64,000 nt of DNA from an uncultured Christensenella sp. (GTDB lineage: Bacteria > Bacillota > Clostridia > Christensenellales > UBA3700): contig CAJTVJ010000005.1 in assembly GCA_910579785.1 (NCBI GenBank), positions 33,843-97,842 of the forward strand, written 5' to 3'. The position numbers were made by a program, and so were the translations under genes. The notes under the pieces are model-generated. The model had not been told where the DNA came from, did no database searches, and saw only the letters and a list, made by a program, of their open reading frames with translations. Position 1 is the stretch's first letter. Each line of letters opens with the position of its first letter. Shown here piece after piece: positions 27,479 to 36,007 of the stretch.

Positions 27479-27955
27479 TCAATTACGCTTTAATCTTTTA
27501 CTTTCGGCGTAAAAGTCTTGGTCGGCTTCGTTGACAAAGTCGCCTATATTGAGTTCTTTGCTCATGAGTTCTGTCAGTTCGTCCTCATACTCTTTGAGCC
27601 TAGCCACTACGCCGTCGCGTTGAGCCCTGTCAATGACGTGCACGTTGGCTTTGCAATAGGACTGCCACTTTGACGAGAATATTTTTATTCTCTCGCCTTC
27701 CAATGCAAATTTGACTTTGGAAGAATACTCAATATTCTTTGCCTTATCTATCGCCTGAGTGAGTGCAAGATTTATGCTGTCCTGTTCTCTTTTGAGTTCG
27801 TTTACCTTATTGCACATGTCATGATTCTCTTTGGTAAGCCCCTCTATCCTATCTCTCAATGCCAAAATGGTGCTCTCGTATTTGTCGGTGAGTATCTTTA
27901 TGTACTCCTCGACCTGCCCCTTGTCATAGCCTCTTCTTTGCTGCGAAAAATTCAT
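27479..27955 (-). CDS. DivIVA-domain coiled-coil protein
   Basis: This is a 158-residue DivIVA/GpsB-like protein. The N-terminal signature is F-x(5)-G-Y-D-x-x-Q-V-E-E-Y-I, seen as MNFSQQRRGYDKGQVEEYIK, and a coiled coil of about 50 residues follows. Such proteins sit at septa or poles and scaffold cell-wall synthesis; the exact role here is unknown. The ATG at 27955 is preceded by GAGGTGG. An earlier in-frame start would add a hydrophobic stretch and overlap the pncB terminator, so I rejected it. Confidence 0.85.
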   Translation of the reverse strand: MNFSQQRRGYDKGQVEEYIKILTDKYESTILALRDRIEGLTKENHDMCNKVNELKREQDSINLALTQAIDKAKNIEYSSKVKFALEGERIKIFSSKWQSYCKANVHVIDRAQRDGVVARLKEYEDELTELMSKELNIGDFVNEADQDFYAESKRLKRN

Positions 27956-27989
27956 ACTCCACCTCGCCTTTTTTAATAAACATATTATA

Positions 27990-28023
27990 CAAAAAAATAA
28001 GGTCACCGACATTGTCGATAACC
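27990..28023 (-). terminator. Terminator of pncB
   Basis: A 10-bp stem (GGTTATCGAC with GTCGGTGACC, including G-T pairs) and a 3-base loop lie 40 bases past the pncB stop. It is followed on the minus strand by TTATTTTTTT. Confidence 0.8.
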
Positions 28024-28062
28024 TAATATTTTTGCTTATTTTGTATATTCCTGTCGAAAAGA

Positions 28063-29490
28063 CTAAGCCTTTTTATTTTCTTTTATCAATTTTTGTTTGA
28101 GATCATAAAGCTTTTGCGACAAATCGACCTTATATACGTGCGGATTGAGCATACGCTTATACTCATTCCAAAATTCTCCGTAACTCTGTCTGTGATATTC
28201 AGCTATCTCCATGACAATAGGTAATTTGTAGACCAATTTGCCGTCCTTTATTATCTGTCTGCCAAGCTCTTTGGCAACAAAGCCCGTGACCTTCTTTCTC
28301 TTCCAAGCAAAGTCGGGATGGAATATCTCCAACTCGTCCAAACCGTCAAAATTCTCTTCCTGCAACGCAATGAGATCGGCGATAGCCTTGCCGCTGTTTT
28401 TGTCATAAAGTCTGACTATTTTCTTATACCCCGGATTGGTGATCTTTGCCGGCGTGTCGCTCATCTTCATTTTTGGCTGCAACACTCCGTCCACCTCTAT
28501 GCCTGCAAGTTTATATACTCCGCCAAGGCTGGGACAATCCATACTCGTGATAAGCTTGGTGCCTATGCCCCAAGTGTCGATGCAGGCATTCTGCGTAGCA
28601 AGAGATTGCAATACGTTCTCGTCTATATCGCCGCTTGCACATATCTTGGCATTGGGAAAACCTGCCTCGTCAAGCATCTTGCGCGCCTCTCTTGAAAGGT
28701 ATGCCAAGTCTCCGCTGTCAAGTCTTATGCCGATAGGCTCATGCCCCTTTGCCCTAAGCTCTTTAAATACCGTGATTGCGTTGGGCACTCCGCTGCCGAG
28801 AGTATCATAAGTGTCGCAAAGCAACATACACTTGTCGGGATACATCTGCGCATAAGCTCTGAATGCGTCCAATTCGCTTGGAAAGCTCATGACCCAACTG
28901 TGGGCGTGCGTACCCGATACCGGCACGTCAAACATCTTGCCTGCAAGCACGTTGGACGTCGATTGACAGCCTGCTATCATTGCAGCCCTTGCGCCGTAAA
29001 TTCCAGCGTCGGGTCCTTGCGCTCTTCTCAGTCCGAATTCTGCAATCGCGCCGCCCTTTGCCGCATAGACGATCTTTGCCGCCTTAGTTGCTATCAAAGT
29101 CTGGTGATTGAGTATGCAAAGTATCGCCGTCTCGATGAACTGCGCCTCAAACATCTTTGCGCGCACCGTAAGTATAGGCTCTTGCGGAAATATCACCGTA
29201 CCTTCCGGCACTGCGTATATATCGCCGTTGAACTTAAAATCTTTGAGCAGACCCAAAAAGTCCTCGTCAAAGATATTGAGCGATCTCAGATAAGCTATGT
29301 CGTCGTCTTGAAATTTGAGATTTAGGACGTAATCCACGACTTGCTCTAAGCCGCAAGCCACCGCATAGTTGTTGCCAACACCTCTATAAAAAACGTCGAA
29401 CACAGCCACTTCGTCCATCTGTTTGTTTTTACTGTAACCGTACATCATGGTCAACTGATATAAATCAGTCAATAAAGTTAAATTCCTCAT
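28063..29490 (-). CDS. pncB: Nicotinate phosphoribosyltransferase
   Basis: The enzyme joins nicotinate and PRPP to give nicotinate mononucleotide in the NAD salvage (Preiss-Handler) pathway. The 475-residue protein starts MRNLTLLTDLYQLTMMYGY, the family opening, and contains FGLRRAQGPDAG, the phosphorylated-His region SGTHAHSWVMSF and GIRLDSGDL. The chosen ATG at 29490 has AGGAGC upstream; an in-frame start 75 bases earlier lacks it. It is a stand-alone gene with its own terminator. Confidence 0.96.
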   Translation of the reverse strand: MRNLTLLTDLYQLTMMYGYSKNKQMDEVAVFDVFYRGVGNNYAVACGLEQVVDYVLNLKFQDDDIAYLRSLNIFDEDFLGLLKDFKFNGDIYAVPEGTVIFPQEPILTVRAKMFEAQFIETAILCILNHQTLIATKAAKIVYAAKGGAIAEFGLRRAQGPDAGIYGARAAMIAGCQSTSNVLAGKMFDVPVSGTHAHSWVMSFPSELDAFRAYAQMYPDKCMLLCDTYDTLGSGVPNAITVFKELRAKGHEPIGIRLDSGDLAYLSREARKMLDEAGFPNAKICASGDIDENVLQSLATQNACIDTWGIGTKLITSMDCPSLGGVYKLAGIEVDGVLQPKMKMSDTPAKITNPGYKKIVRLYDKNSGKAIADLIALQEENFDGLDELEIFHPDFAWKRKKVTGFVAKELGRQIIKDGKLVYKLPIVMEIAEYHRQSYGEFWNEYKRMLNPHVYKVDLSQKLYDLKQKLIKENKKA

Positions 29491-29578
29491 TTTTGCTCCT
29501 GTGTTTTTTATGCCGAATTTCTTCGGTGAGGTTGGACAACTCGCCCATAACCGCTGTCTGCGCATCTTTTCTTCTGCA

Positions 29579-29612
29579 TAAATTATACGGCAAAATTATA
29601 CAACTTTGCCGT
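29579..29612 (-). terminator. Terminator of galK-lgt
   Basis: Stem TACGGCAAA/TTTGCCGTA with a 9-base loop lies past the lgt stop and is followed on the minus strand by TATAATTTAT. The T-run is interrupted. Confidence 0.55.
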
Positions 29613-29648
29613 ATCTTTGTCAATTATTATTGATTGCAAATCACTTTT

Positions 29649-30701
29649 TTAAAGCGTATCTCCGCCGTCGGAAGGGCTATTTCCCGCCGACCTGCTATAT
29701 TTGACTTGCTCTAATATCTCCAACTCTTTTAGCTCTTGCGCCTGATTTAGCTCGCCTAAATCTTGCGATACGCCGTCTGTCGATTCTCCCTCCATGGTTT
29801 CATTGCCGTTTGCCGAGATAAGTCTTGCCTTGCGCACCCTAGCCGTCACGTCGGCAAGCTTCTTATCGCACATATTGGCAAACCATTTGGCCTCAAAGTT
29901 GAGTTTGCCGAATTGTAGAAGCACCTGCAACACGATAGTAACCGCAAACACGATATAACATATCACTTGCACCACCTTGACGTCGGAATCGCCGAAGGTC
30001 ACGGGATTGCCGCCCTTGATAAATTCAAGCGTACCTCTTACCAAGCCGTACCATCCAAGATAAAAGAGGGATATAGTACCGTTTTTAAGAGGTTTTTTAG
30101 GCACAAAATACATCACCAGCGCAATAGCCAAGCCTATCGCGTTGAGCGTACCCTCAAAGAAGAACGACGCATAGTGCCACTTGCCCGTGCTCTCTATAAA
30201 CACCGCAAAAGGCAAATGCTGCAACGCTTTGTCGGTCACCTCTATTCCGTAAAGTTCCTGATTGAAAAAGTTTCCCCATCTGCCGATGATCTGTCCCAAA
30301 AGCACAGCCATTACCACGCAGTCTGCCACTCGCATAAGCGAATATTTGCGATTGCGCAGACAGCAGAAAAACACTCCCAGCGCGCCGCCGACGATACCGC
30401 CGATTATCGTAAGTCCGCCGCCCGATATATCAAGCATTTCTAAAAATCCGTCCCAAGACAGCGGATAGTCTTTACCTATTCTCGGCACGACGTAGAATAT
30501 TCTGCAAAAAATCACAGCCAGCGGTATTACCCATATAAATATCTCTAACGAAAAATCAAAGTCTATCTTCCTGACATACGCAAGCAAAAGATATAGACAA
30601 AACGCCAAAATTATGCCAAACGTAATAACGACGCCATACCAATAAACCGGTCTGCCGAATATCTCAAACGCTACTCTGTCAATAGCCAACAACTGCTGCA
30701 T
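29649..30701 (-). CDS. lgt: Prolipoprotein diacylglyceryl transferase
   Basis: Lgt moves a diacylglyceryl group from phosphatidylglycerol to the Cys of lipoprotein precursors at the outer face of the membrane. The family signature GRWGNFFNQELYG is near residue 140, and about seven membrane helices are visible. The opening is MQQLLAIDRVAFEIFGRPVYW. At 350 residues it is longer than most, owing to a hydrophilic, acidic C-terminal tail of about 65 residues. GAGGAGAGAT precedes the ATG. It follows galK by 45 bases, an unusual partner, and is probably on the same transcript. Confidence 0.95.
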   Translation of the reverse strand: MQQLLAIDRVAFEIFGRPVYWYGVVITFGIILAFCLYLLLAYVRKIDFDFSLEIFIWVIPLAVIFCRIFYVVPRIGKDYPLSWDGFLEMLDISGGGLTIIGGIVGGALGVFFCCLRNRKYSLMRVADCVVMAVLLGQIIGRWGNFFNQELYGIEVTDKALQHLPFAVFIESTGKWHYASFFFEGTLNAIGLAIALVMYFVPKKPLKNGTISLFYLGWYGLVRGTLEFIKGGNPVTFGDSDVKVVQVICYIVFAVTIVLQVLLQFGKLNFEAKWFANMCDKKLADVTARVRKARLISANGNETMEGESTDGVSQDLGELNQAQELKELEILEQVKYSRSAGNSPSDGGDTL

Positions 30702-30746
30702 ATCTCTCCTCTATATCGCCGCTCGCCTATGCGACAGCGCGACACC

Positions 30747-32006
30747 TTAAAACAATCTCTTGGTCCCGTCGTTGCGAACGCCTATTACGTAGACGTTGCT
30801 ATCGTCAAAGACCTTCTTCATTTGCTCGACATAGCCGTCGCATTTGCTCTTTTCAACGTACGCGATTATCGTGCCTGCAAATCCGCCGCCGTGAACTCTT
30901 ACAGCCTTGACTCCGTCTATCTTCTTGCTGAGATTTATTCCAAGCGGTATTCTCTGATATACGTCTCCCTCAGGATAGCAGTTCTGCAACATCGTGTAAG
31001 AACTCTCTCCCGACTTGTTGATCATCTCGCAGAATTTGCGGTCGTTGTTCTTGGCGATAGCCTTGGCGCATACGTCCACCCTCTTGTTTTCGTCAAAGAA
31101 GTGCATGGTACGCATCAAAGCCCTTCCCGATATCGTATCTTGCAGTTGAGGAAGTCTGTCATAAAAATCGCTCTCTTTTACCTTTCTCAACTTCTTGGCA
31201 TTGAACTGCTGAGCCACAATCTCCATGTCTGTTCTTATACCAGCATAATTATCGGTCAAATCGCTGTGGTCACCGCCCGTATTTGTCAATACGATATTCA
31301 TATTATCGAAATTCCAATCCATAGATTTGAACGTAGGCGCCTTGGTAGATTTAAAATCTATATAGCTAACGCCTCCGAATGATATCGCGCTTTGATCCAA
31401 AAGTCCGCACGGCTTGCCGAAATATTTGTTTTCAGCATAATGCGACGCCTTGACTTTGGTAAATTTATCTATCTCGCCGCCGTTGTACATCTGATTGAGT
31501 ATCTCTGCCATAAGCACTTCAAAGCATGCCGAAGAAGAAACACCCGCACCTCTGAAAACGTCGCTTGTCGTCGTAGCGCAAAAGCCGCCGATATTCAAAC
31601 CGTTTTCTTTGAAATAAGCGCACACGCCTCTCACTAAGGCAACTGCTTTGCCCTCTTCGTTCTTTCTTGCGGCGAGGTCTGTCAAGCTGATACGAATAGG
31701 CGAGAAGCCTATCGACTCGACGATAATCTCCCCTTCGCAAGGAGTCACGCAAGCCAAAGTGTCGACGGTGATGGACGCGCAAAGCACCTTGCCGTTGTTG
31801 TGGTCTGTATGATTTCCGCATACCTCTATTCTGCCGGGCGATGAATAAAAAATTCCGCCTTCTCCGTATTTCTTGCTATGTATGTCATAAATCTGTCTGT
31901 ATCTATCAATTTGATACTCCAACTTGCCGTCGCCGTAAAGTCTTTGGACAAGCTGTGCAAAGTCAGCGCTGTTTGCCAAACCTTCGATTGTCTTTCTGTC
32001 TGCCAT
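30747..32006 (-). CDS. galK: Galactokinase-family GHMP kinase
   Basis: This GHMP kinase has 419 residues. The galactokinase signature appears as SSPGRIEVCGNHTDHNNGK, where the usual G-E-H-T-D-Y is G-N-H-T-D-H. ATP-binding segment GAGVSSSACFEV and the C-terminal HGGGFAGTIIAYV are intact. It should phosphorylate galactose in the Leloir pathway, supported by galT starting 265 bases away on the other strand. The altered signature also occurs in a subgroup of clostridial proteins, as I recall, so the exact sugar is not assured. AAAGAGGTAATT supports the ATG at 32006. Confidence 0.88.
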   Translation of the reverse strand: MADRKTIEGLANSADFAQLVQRLYGDGKLEYQIDRYRQIYDIHSKKYGEGGIFYSSPGRIEVCGNHTDHNNGKVLCASITVDTLACVTPCEGEIIVESIGFSPIRISLTDLAARKNEEGKAVALVRGVCAYFKENGLNIGGFCATTTSDVFRGAGVSSSACFEVLMAEILNQMYNGGEIDKFTKVKASHYAENKYFGKPCGLLDQSAISFGGVSYIDFKSTKAPTFKSMDWNFDNMNIVLTNTGGDHSDLTDNYAGIRTDMEIVAQQFNAKKLRKVKESDFYDRLPQLQDTISGRALMRTMHFFDENKRVDVCAKAIAKNNDRKFCEMINKSGESSYTMLQNCYPEGDVYQRIPLGINLSKKIDGVKAVRVHGGGFAGTIIAYVEKSKCDGYVEQMKKVFDDSNVYVIGVRNDGTKRLF

Positions 32007-32028
32007 AATTACCTCTTTAAAAGTCTGC

Positions 32029-32051
32029 GGCATGCAACGTCCCTGCATACC
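32029..32051 (-). promoter_or_regulatory. Leader hairpin or operator of galK
   Basis: GGTATGCA and TGCATGCC form an 8-bp inverted repeat (one G-T pair) around the predicted start of the galK transcript. It could be a repressor site or a 5' stem. Confidence 0.4.
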
Positions 32052-32058
32052 TTAAAAT

Positions 32059-32087
32059 ATTATATCACAACGACGTCTTATTGTAAA
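32059..32087 (-). promoter_or_regulatory. Promoter for galK-lgt
   Basis: TTTACA (32082-32087) and TATAAT (32059-32064) have a 17-base spacer on the minus strand. Confidence 0.75.
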
Positions 32088-32175
32088 TAGTTTGAGAAAA
32101 TTATTTATGCCTCGCGTACACTTTTAACAAAAAGAAAAAAATATACATATTTATCTTAAATTCTTGATTTTTGTA

Positions 32176-32204
32176 TTGCAAATTCTATTATATTGTATTA
32201 TAAT
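32176..32204 (+). promoter_or_regulatory. Promoter for galT
   Basis: TTGCAA (32176-32181) and TATAAT (32199-32204) have a 17-base spacer. It is back to back with the galK promoter, with about 90 bases between the -35 boxes. Confidence 0.75.
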
Positions 32205-32271
32205 TGAGATATGATTTTTATAAACTATATCGCATAAGCATATGGATTTAAAATTTGAGAGGATTTTATAA

Positions 32272-33804
32272 ATGGATCAAGACACTTTGAAATTAAAACT
32301 CAGACAACTCGTCGACTATGCAAAAGATAATCTTTCTTTGAGAGCAGAAGACGAAGCTTTTGTCACCAACTCACTGCTTAGCACGTTTTCGCTCGGCGCG
32401 CCGTCGCAGCAAAGCGCGCCTTATGACGACTTCCAAAGCGATATCGTAGACCCTATCGTCGAATATGCCGTACAAAACGGTATGGCAAAAGACGAGGAAA
32501 GATTGCTTTTTGAGACCAAACTTTTGGGAATAGTAACGCCCGCGCCGTCAAGCGTAGTCGACAAATTCGACACGATTGCGGCAAATAAAGGCGTAAAAGC
32601 GGCTACGGATTGGCTATTTGAACTTTCTGTCAACAACAACTACATACGCAAAGTCGACATACAAAAAAATATCAAATGGGAACACGTCGGCAAATTCGGC
32701 AAGATAGGTATAACAATCAACCTGTCCAAGCCGGAAAAAGACCCCAAACAAATTGCTTTGGCAAAGCTTATGCCAAAGACGGGTTATCCGTCTTGTCTGC
32801 TCTGTACCGAAAACGTGGGTTATGCAGGCAATCTCAACCACCCTGCCCGTCAGACTTTGAGAATAATACCTATAAAGCTGGGCGGCGAAGATTGGTCAAT
32901 TCAATATTCTCCTTATCAATATTACAACGAGCATATAATCGCGCTTTCCAACGAACATCGCCCGATGCTCGTCAACAGCGATACGCTTTATAGACTGCTT
33001 GACTTTGTGGATACCTTCCCCCATTACTTTATAGGAAGCAATGCCGCTCTGCCTATCGTAGGCGGATCTATACTTACGCACGACCACTATCAAGGCGGAA
33101 GCAAAGTATTGCCTATGTTTGAAGCAGGCATACGTAAAAATTACGTAGGCAATAAGTATAAAAACGTAAGTATTAGCATTGCAGATTGGTACAACAGCGT
33201 CGTAAGAGTAAGCGGAAAAAATAAATTTGAAGTACATGAAGTCGCCAGCGACATACTCAACTGCTGGGCAAATTGGACTGACGAATCGGTCAACGTGATA
33301 TGCAATACAGGCGAACAGCACAACGCCGTTACTCCGATAGCCCGCAAAGAGGGTGACGACTATATCATTGATATGATATTACGTAACAACCGCACCGACG
33401 AGGCTCATCCGTACGGCATATTCCATCCGGAAGAGAAATTGCACAATATTAAGAAAGAAGGTATCGGCATAATAGAAGTCATGGGCTTGTTCATACTCCC
33501 CGGCAGACTCAAAGCCGAACTCGAAGTGATAAAAGATTACATCTGCGGCAACAAAAACATTGACTTTAAAGAACTCAACGACACAGAAAATCCAATGTAT
33601 AAGCATGCGCAAACCATTATCCAACTTGTCAACGACCACGGCGACAACCGCGACAGAGCGTATGCAGACAGAGTTGTGACAGATTACGTCAACAACGCTT
33701 GCGAACAGATTCTTGAATGCACCGCTGTATTCAAAAACGACGAAAAGGGACAAACTGCCTTTGAAAAGTTTATTGAACAAGGTATGGGATTTAAACTCGT
33801 GTAA
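32272..33804 (+). CDS. galT: Class II galactose-1-phosphate uridylyltransferase
   Basis: GalT swaps UMP between UDP-glucose and galactose-1-phosphate in the Leloir pathway. The 510-residue length and segments such as DPKQIALAKL, YPSCLLCTENVGYAGN, HPARQTLRIIPIKLGG and GGSILTHDHYQGG (near 269) are those of the Firmicutes class II enzyme, not the shorter HPH-motif class I. GAGAGGA precedes the ATG. It is divergent from galK. No galE or transporter is in the window. Confidence 0.95.
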   Translation: MDQDTLKLKLRQLVDYAKDNLSLRAEDEAFVTNSLLSTFSLGAPSQQSAPYDDFQSDIVDPIVEYAVQNGMAKDEERLLFETKLLGIVTPAPSSVVDKFDTIAANKGVKAATDWLFELSVNNNYIRKVDIQKNIKWEHVGKFGKIGITINLSKPEKDPKQIALAKLMPKTGYPSCLLCTENVGYAGNLNHPARQTLRIIPIKLGGEDWSIQYSPYQYYNEHIIALSNEHRPMLVNSDTLYRLLDFVDTFPHYFIGSNAALPIVGGSILTHDHYQGGSKVLPMFEAGIRKNYVGNKYKNVSISIADWYNSVVRVSGKNKFEVHEVASDILNCWANWTDESVNVICNTGEQHNAVTPIARKEGDDYIIDMILRNNRTDEAHPYGIFHPEEKLHNIKKEGIGIIEVMGLFILPGRLKAELEVIKDYICGNKNIDFKELNDTENPMYKHAQTIIQLVNDHGDNRDRAYADRVVTDYVNNACEQILECTAVFKNDEKGQTAFEKFIEQGMGFKLV

Positions 33805-33830
33805 TGATATAATATTATATTTATAAAGAT

Positions 33831-33860
33831 AAATCGGTCTGCTAGCGGACCGATTTTTTA
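33831..33860 (+). terminator. Terminator of galT
   Basis: Stem AAATCGGTC/GACCGATTT with an 8-base loop is followed by a T-run, 27 bases past the galT stop. Confidence 0.88.
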
Positions 33861-33897
33861 TTTGTCTTTAAAATATTGTAATATTTGACAAATCCTA

Positions 33898-33935
33898 AGT
33901 CATTTAGATCAAGCGAAGCGCGTGGAGAAATCTTA
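33898..33935 (-). repeat. 28-nt hairpin repeat, single right unit
   Basis: AGTCATTTAGATCAAGCG through GGAGAAATCTTA is an inverted unit with a diverged left arm. It is the first of several in the gene-free gap 33805-34480. Confidence 0.65.
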
Positions 33936-33956
33936 TACGCTTATTTATTTAACTCG

Positions 33957-34042
33957 ATTAGACTTCTCCACTACGGTCGAGGTGATTATTCTTAGTAGTT
34001 CATAATCAAATATGGTCATATCGAGCGTATTCGAGATATCTC
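33957..34042. repeat. Composite hairpin module, short (86 bp)
   Basis: The left unit has arms ACTTC/GAGGT. The right inverted unit (34014-34042) is GGTCATATCGAGCG through GAGATATCTCA. The left flank TTAACTCGA matches other modules. Confidence 0.75.
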
Positions 34043-34063
34043 ATCCGTTTATCTTCTTAACTC

Positions 34064-34213
34064 GTTGAGACCTCTCCGCTGTGGGCGTAAGGAGCGATAG
34101 CGACGGCATAGCGAGCAAGCAGGTGCGTCTTGTGCGAGCGTCGGTGACATTTCTCTCCCAAATTTGTAAATATATGGTCATTTCGACCGAAGTGCAACGT
34201 AGCGGAGAAATCT
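34064..34213. repeat. Composite hairpin module, long form (150 bp)
   Basis: A long-form left unit (34064-34148, ACCTC arm, GTAAGGAGCG insertion, ending GAGCGTCGGTGAC) faces an inverted short unit (34176-34213) with arms ATTTC/GAAAT. Confidence 0.85.
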
Positions 34214-34234
34214 TAACCTTTTAAATTTTTAACT

Positions 34235-34375
34235 TGTTGAGATTTCTCGACTACGCTCGAAATGACACAGCTATGTATTAAGTTACGATTGCTAAGGATA
34301 TGAAGCATTTAGTTTGGCAAGTTGTAAGCAATAATTGCTCATTTCGACCGAAGTGTAACGGAGCGGAGAAATCTA
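34235..34375. repeat. Composite hairpin module (141 bp)
   Basis: The left unit (34235-34267) has arms ATTTC/GAAAT. The right inverted unit (34337-34375) has arms ATTTC/GAAAT and an enlarged centre. The spacer is longer than in other short modules. Confidence 0.75.
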
Positions 34376-34394
34376 ATCGAATTGCATAATAAAC

Positions 34395-34435
34395 AAATCT
34401 AAAAGCGCACTCATTAGAGTGCGCTGATTTTTTGC
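34395..34435. terminator. Terminator-like hairpin below the M28 gene
   Basis: Stem AGCGCACTC/GAGTGCGCT-type arms with a short loop lie about 50 bases past the M28 peptidase stop. TTTT follows on the minus strand and a T-run on the plus strand, so it could work both ways. Confidence 0.6.
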
Positions 34436-34480
34436 ATAAATTACTTATAAATTCTTGGAAAATCTGCTTTACTTTATCAC

Positions 34481-35707
34481 TTATAACTCGTTGTCAAAGT
34501 CTTCAAGCGTCTTTATTGTGACCTTATAGCAATCGGAAAGACACTGCTTATCCATATTGTCATATGTGTCATATCTTGTGTGATAGTAATTGCGAAGTTT
34601 ATGGTCAAGCGCAGTTATGCCGGTAGCTTGATATCCGCCCTTGTTGAAAGCTGCGGAGTCGGTTGCTCCAAGCGGTACCGAGCCGTATGAGCAAGTTACG
34701 TCAATGCTCTTTGCAGCATTGTAGAACAACTCGCTGGCGTGTTTGTCGGCTTTGACCGTGCTGTTGAGATCCTTCTTGTTGACACAAAGGAACTTGCCCT
34801 CTCTCAACGTATCGTACGCATAAATGATGGTCTCGACGTCTTTATAGTCGCCGCTCTCGCCGTGTCTCTTTGCCCAAGCTCTTGCGCCTCTGATACCTGC
34901 TTCTTCACTGCCTGTCAAAAGTACCCCTACCTCGGTGTTTTCAAACTCGATGCCCTCGTCGTGCAAAGCCTTCATTACGGCAATACCCATATAACAACCT
35001 GTGAGATTGTCATTTGCGCCGTCTACGATAACGCTTGTATTCCACATTCTGTACATCGCAAGCCAAAACGGAACGAAAACCAAACAAGCAAGTCCCATTA
35101 TCATAGGCACGCCGCTTGCAACTTCCGCATTTATTCCGCCCTGCAAAACAATCGAAGCGACAGATATGCCCACCAATGCGACGATACCTATCATTGAAAT
35201 TACAAAATGCGCAACGAAAGCGTCGCCGCTTATAAGATAACTCATAGTCCATTCATGAGCCACGTCAGGGTGACCGTTGAAAAGTATTCTTCTCTTAACT
35301 TCGCCCTTTGGATGCTTGATTGCCATCAAATTATGAGATATGCGTTTTGGAAATAAAAAGTCGACGATTTCGAGATACAAAACAAATTGCAAAAGCATCA
35401 AAAGCATTGCCGCGCCGACTAGAATAATAGCAAGAAGCGGTATAAAGAAATAACTTACCATTGCCATCAACACTATCGTCACCATGATATGTATCCAATT
35501 AAAAAATGCCTTTGGGTGTACTTCAAACGGCTCTATCTTGACGTCGTCGCTATACTCTTTTAATGTGTTAGCCATATAGTCGATAGCCGCCTTTTCGCCG
35601 TCGCTGCCAGGCAATCTTTTGCCGCAAGTCTTGATTATCGCGGTGATCTCGTCAACCATATAATCGGCTTGCGCGTCACTGTTGTCTCTCAATTTTTTTA
35701 GATCCAT
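34481..35707 (-). CDS. M28-family aminopeptidase with membrane helices
   Basis: This is a zinc-dependent exopeptidase-type protein of 408 residues. All M28 ligands can be picked out: H146 and D148 in NGHPD, D233 in GANDN, catalytic E268 and ligand E269 in GSEEAG, D350 in ATDSAAF, and H376 in YHTRYD. Hydrophobic helices at about 70-116 (two) and at 163-188 and 201-220 are inserted in the fold. The second pair lies between the first and second metal motifs. The domain is therefore split by a membrane hairpin, which is unusual. The substrate is unknown and the gene is monocistronic. Confidence 0.85.
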   Translation of the reverse strand: MDLKKLRDNSDAQADYMVDEITAIIKTCGKRLPGSDGEKAAIDYMANTLKEYSDDVKIEPFEVHPKAFFNWIHIMVTIVLMAMVSYFFIPLLAIILVGAAMLLMLLQFVLYLEIVDFLFPKRISHNLMAIKHPKGEVKRRILFNGHPDVAHEWTMSYLISGDAFVAHFVISMIGIVALVGISVASIVLQGGINAEVASGVPMIMGLACLVFVPFWLAMYRMWNTSVIVDGANDNLTGCYMGIAVMKALHDEGIEFENTEVGVLLTGSEEAGIRGARAWAKRHGESGDYKDVETIIYAYDTLREGKFLCVNKKDLNSTVKADKHASELFYNAAKSIDVTCSYGSVPLGATDSAAFNKGGYQATGITALDHKLRNYYHTRYDTYDNMDKQCLSDCYKVTIKTLEDFDNEL

Positions 35708-35943
35708 ACGTCTACCTCAATTCTTGATTATGTATATTATATCACATAATCCACATATAATAAAGCTTTTTATCCATATAATATTACAATATTTTTACTT
35801 TTTTACCTATTTTTTAAAAGACAAATTTATATTTTGGGGTTTTTTGAAGCATAATTTACAATAAATCGGCATTATTGTCTATAAAATTGTATGATTTATA
35901 TGCCGTCGAATATGATTTGGCAAAAGTTATTGCACTTCATTGT

Positions 35944-35972
35944 TTGACATTTTTACATATTTGATATAAAAT
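35944..35972 (+). promoter_or_regulatory. Promoter for the citrate synthase gene
   Basis: A consensus TTGACA (35944-35949) and TAAAAT (35967-35972) have a 17-base spacer, 35 bases before the ATG. The remaining 35708-35943 is AT-rich and holds no gene. Confidence 0.7.
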
Positions 35973-36007
35973 AAATACATTATATTAAATTTTTAGAGGT
36001 TTTTGCG

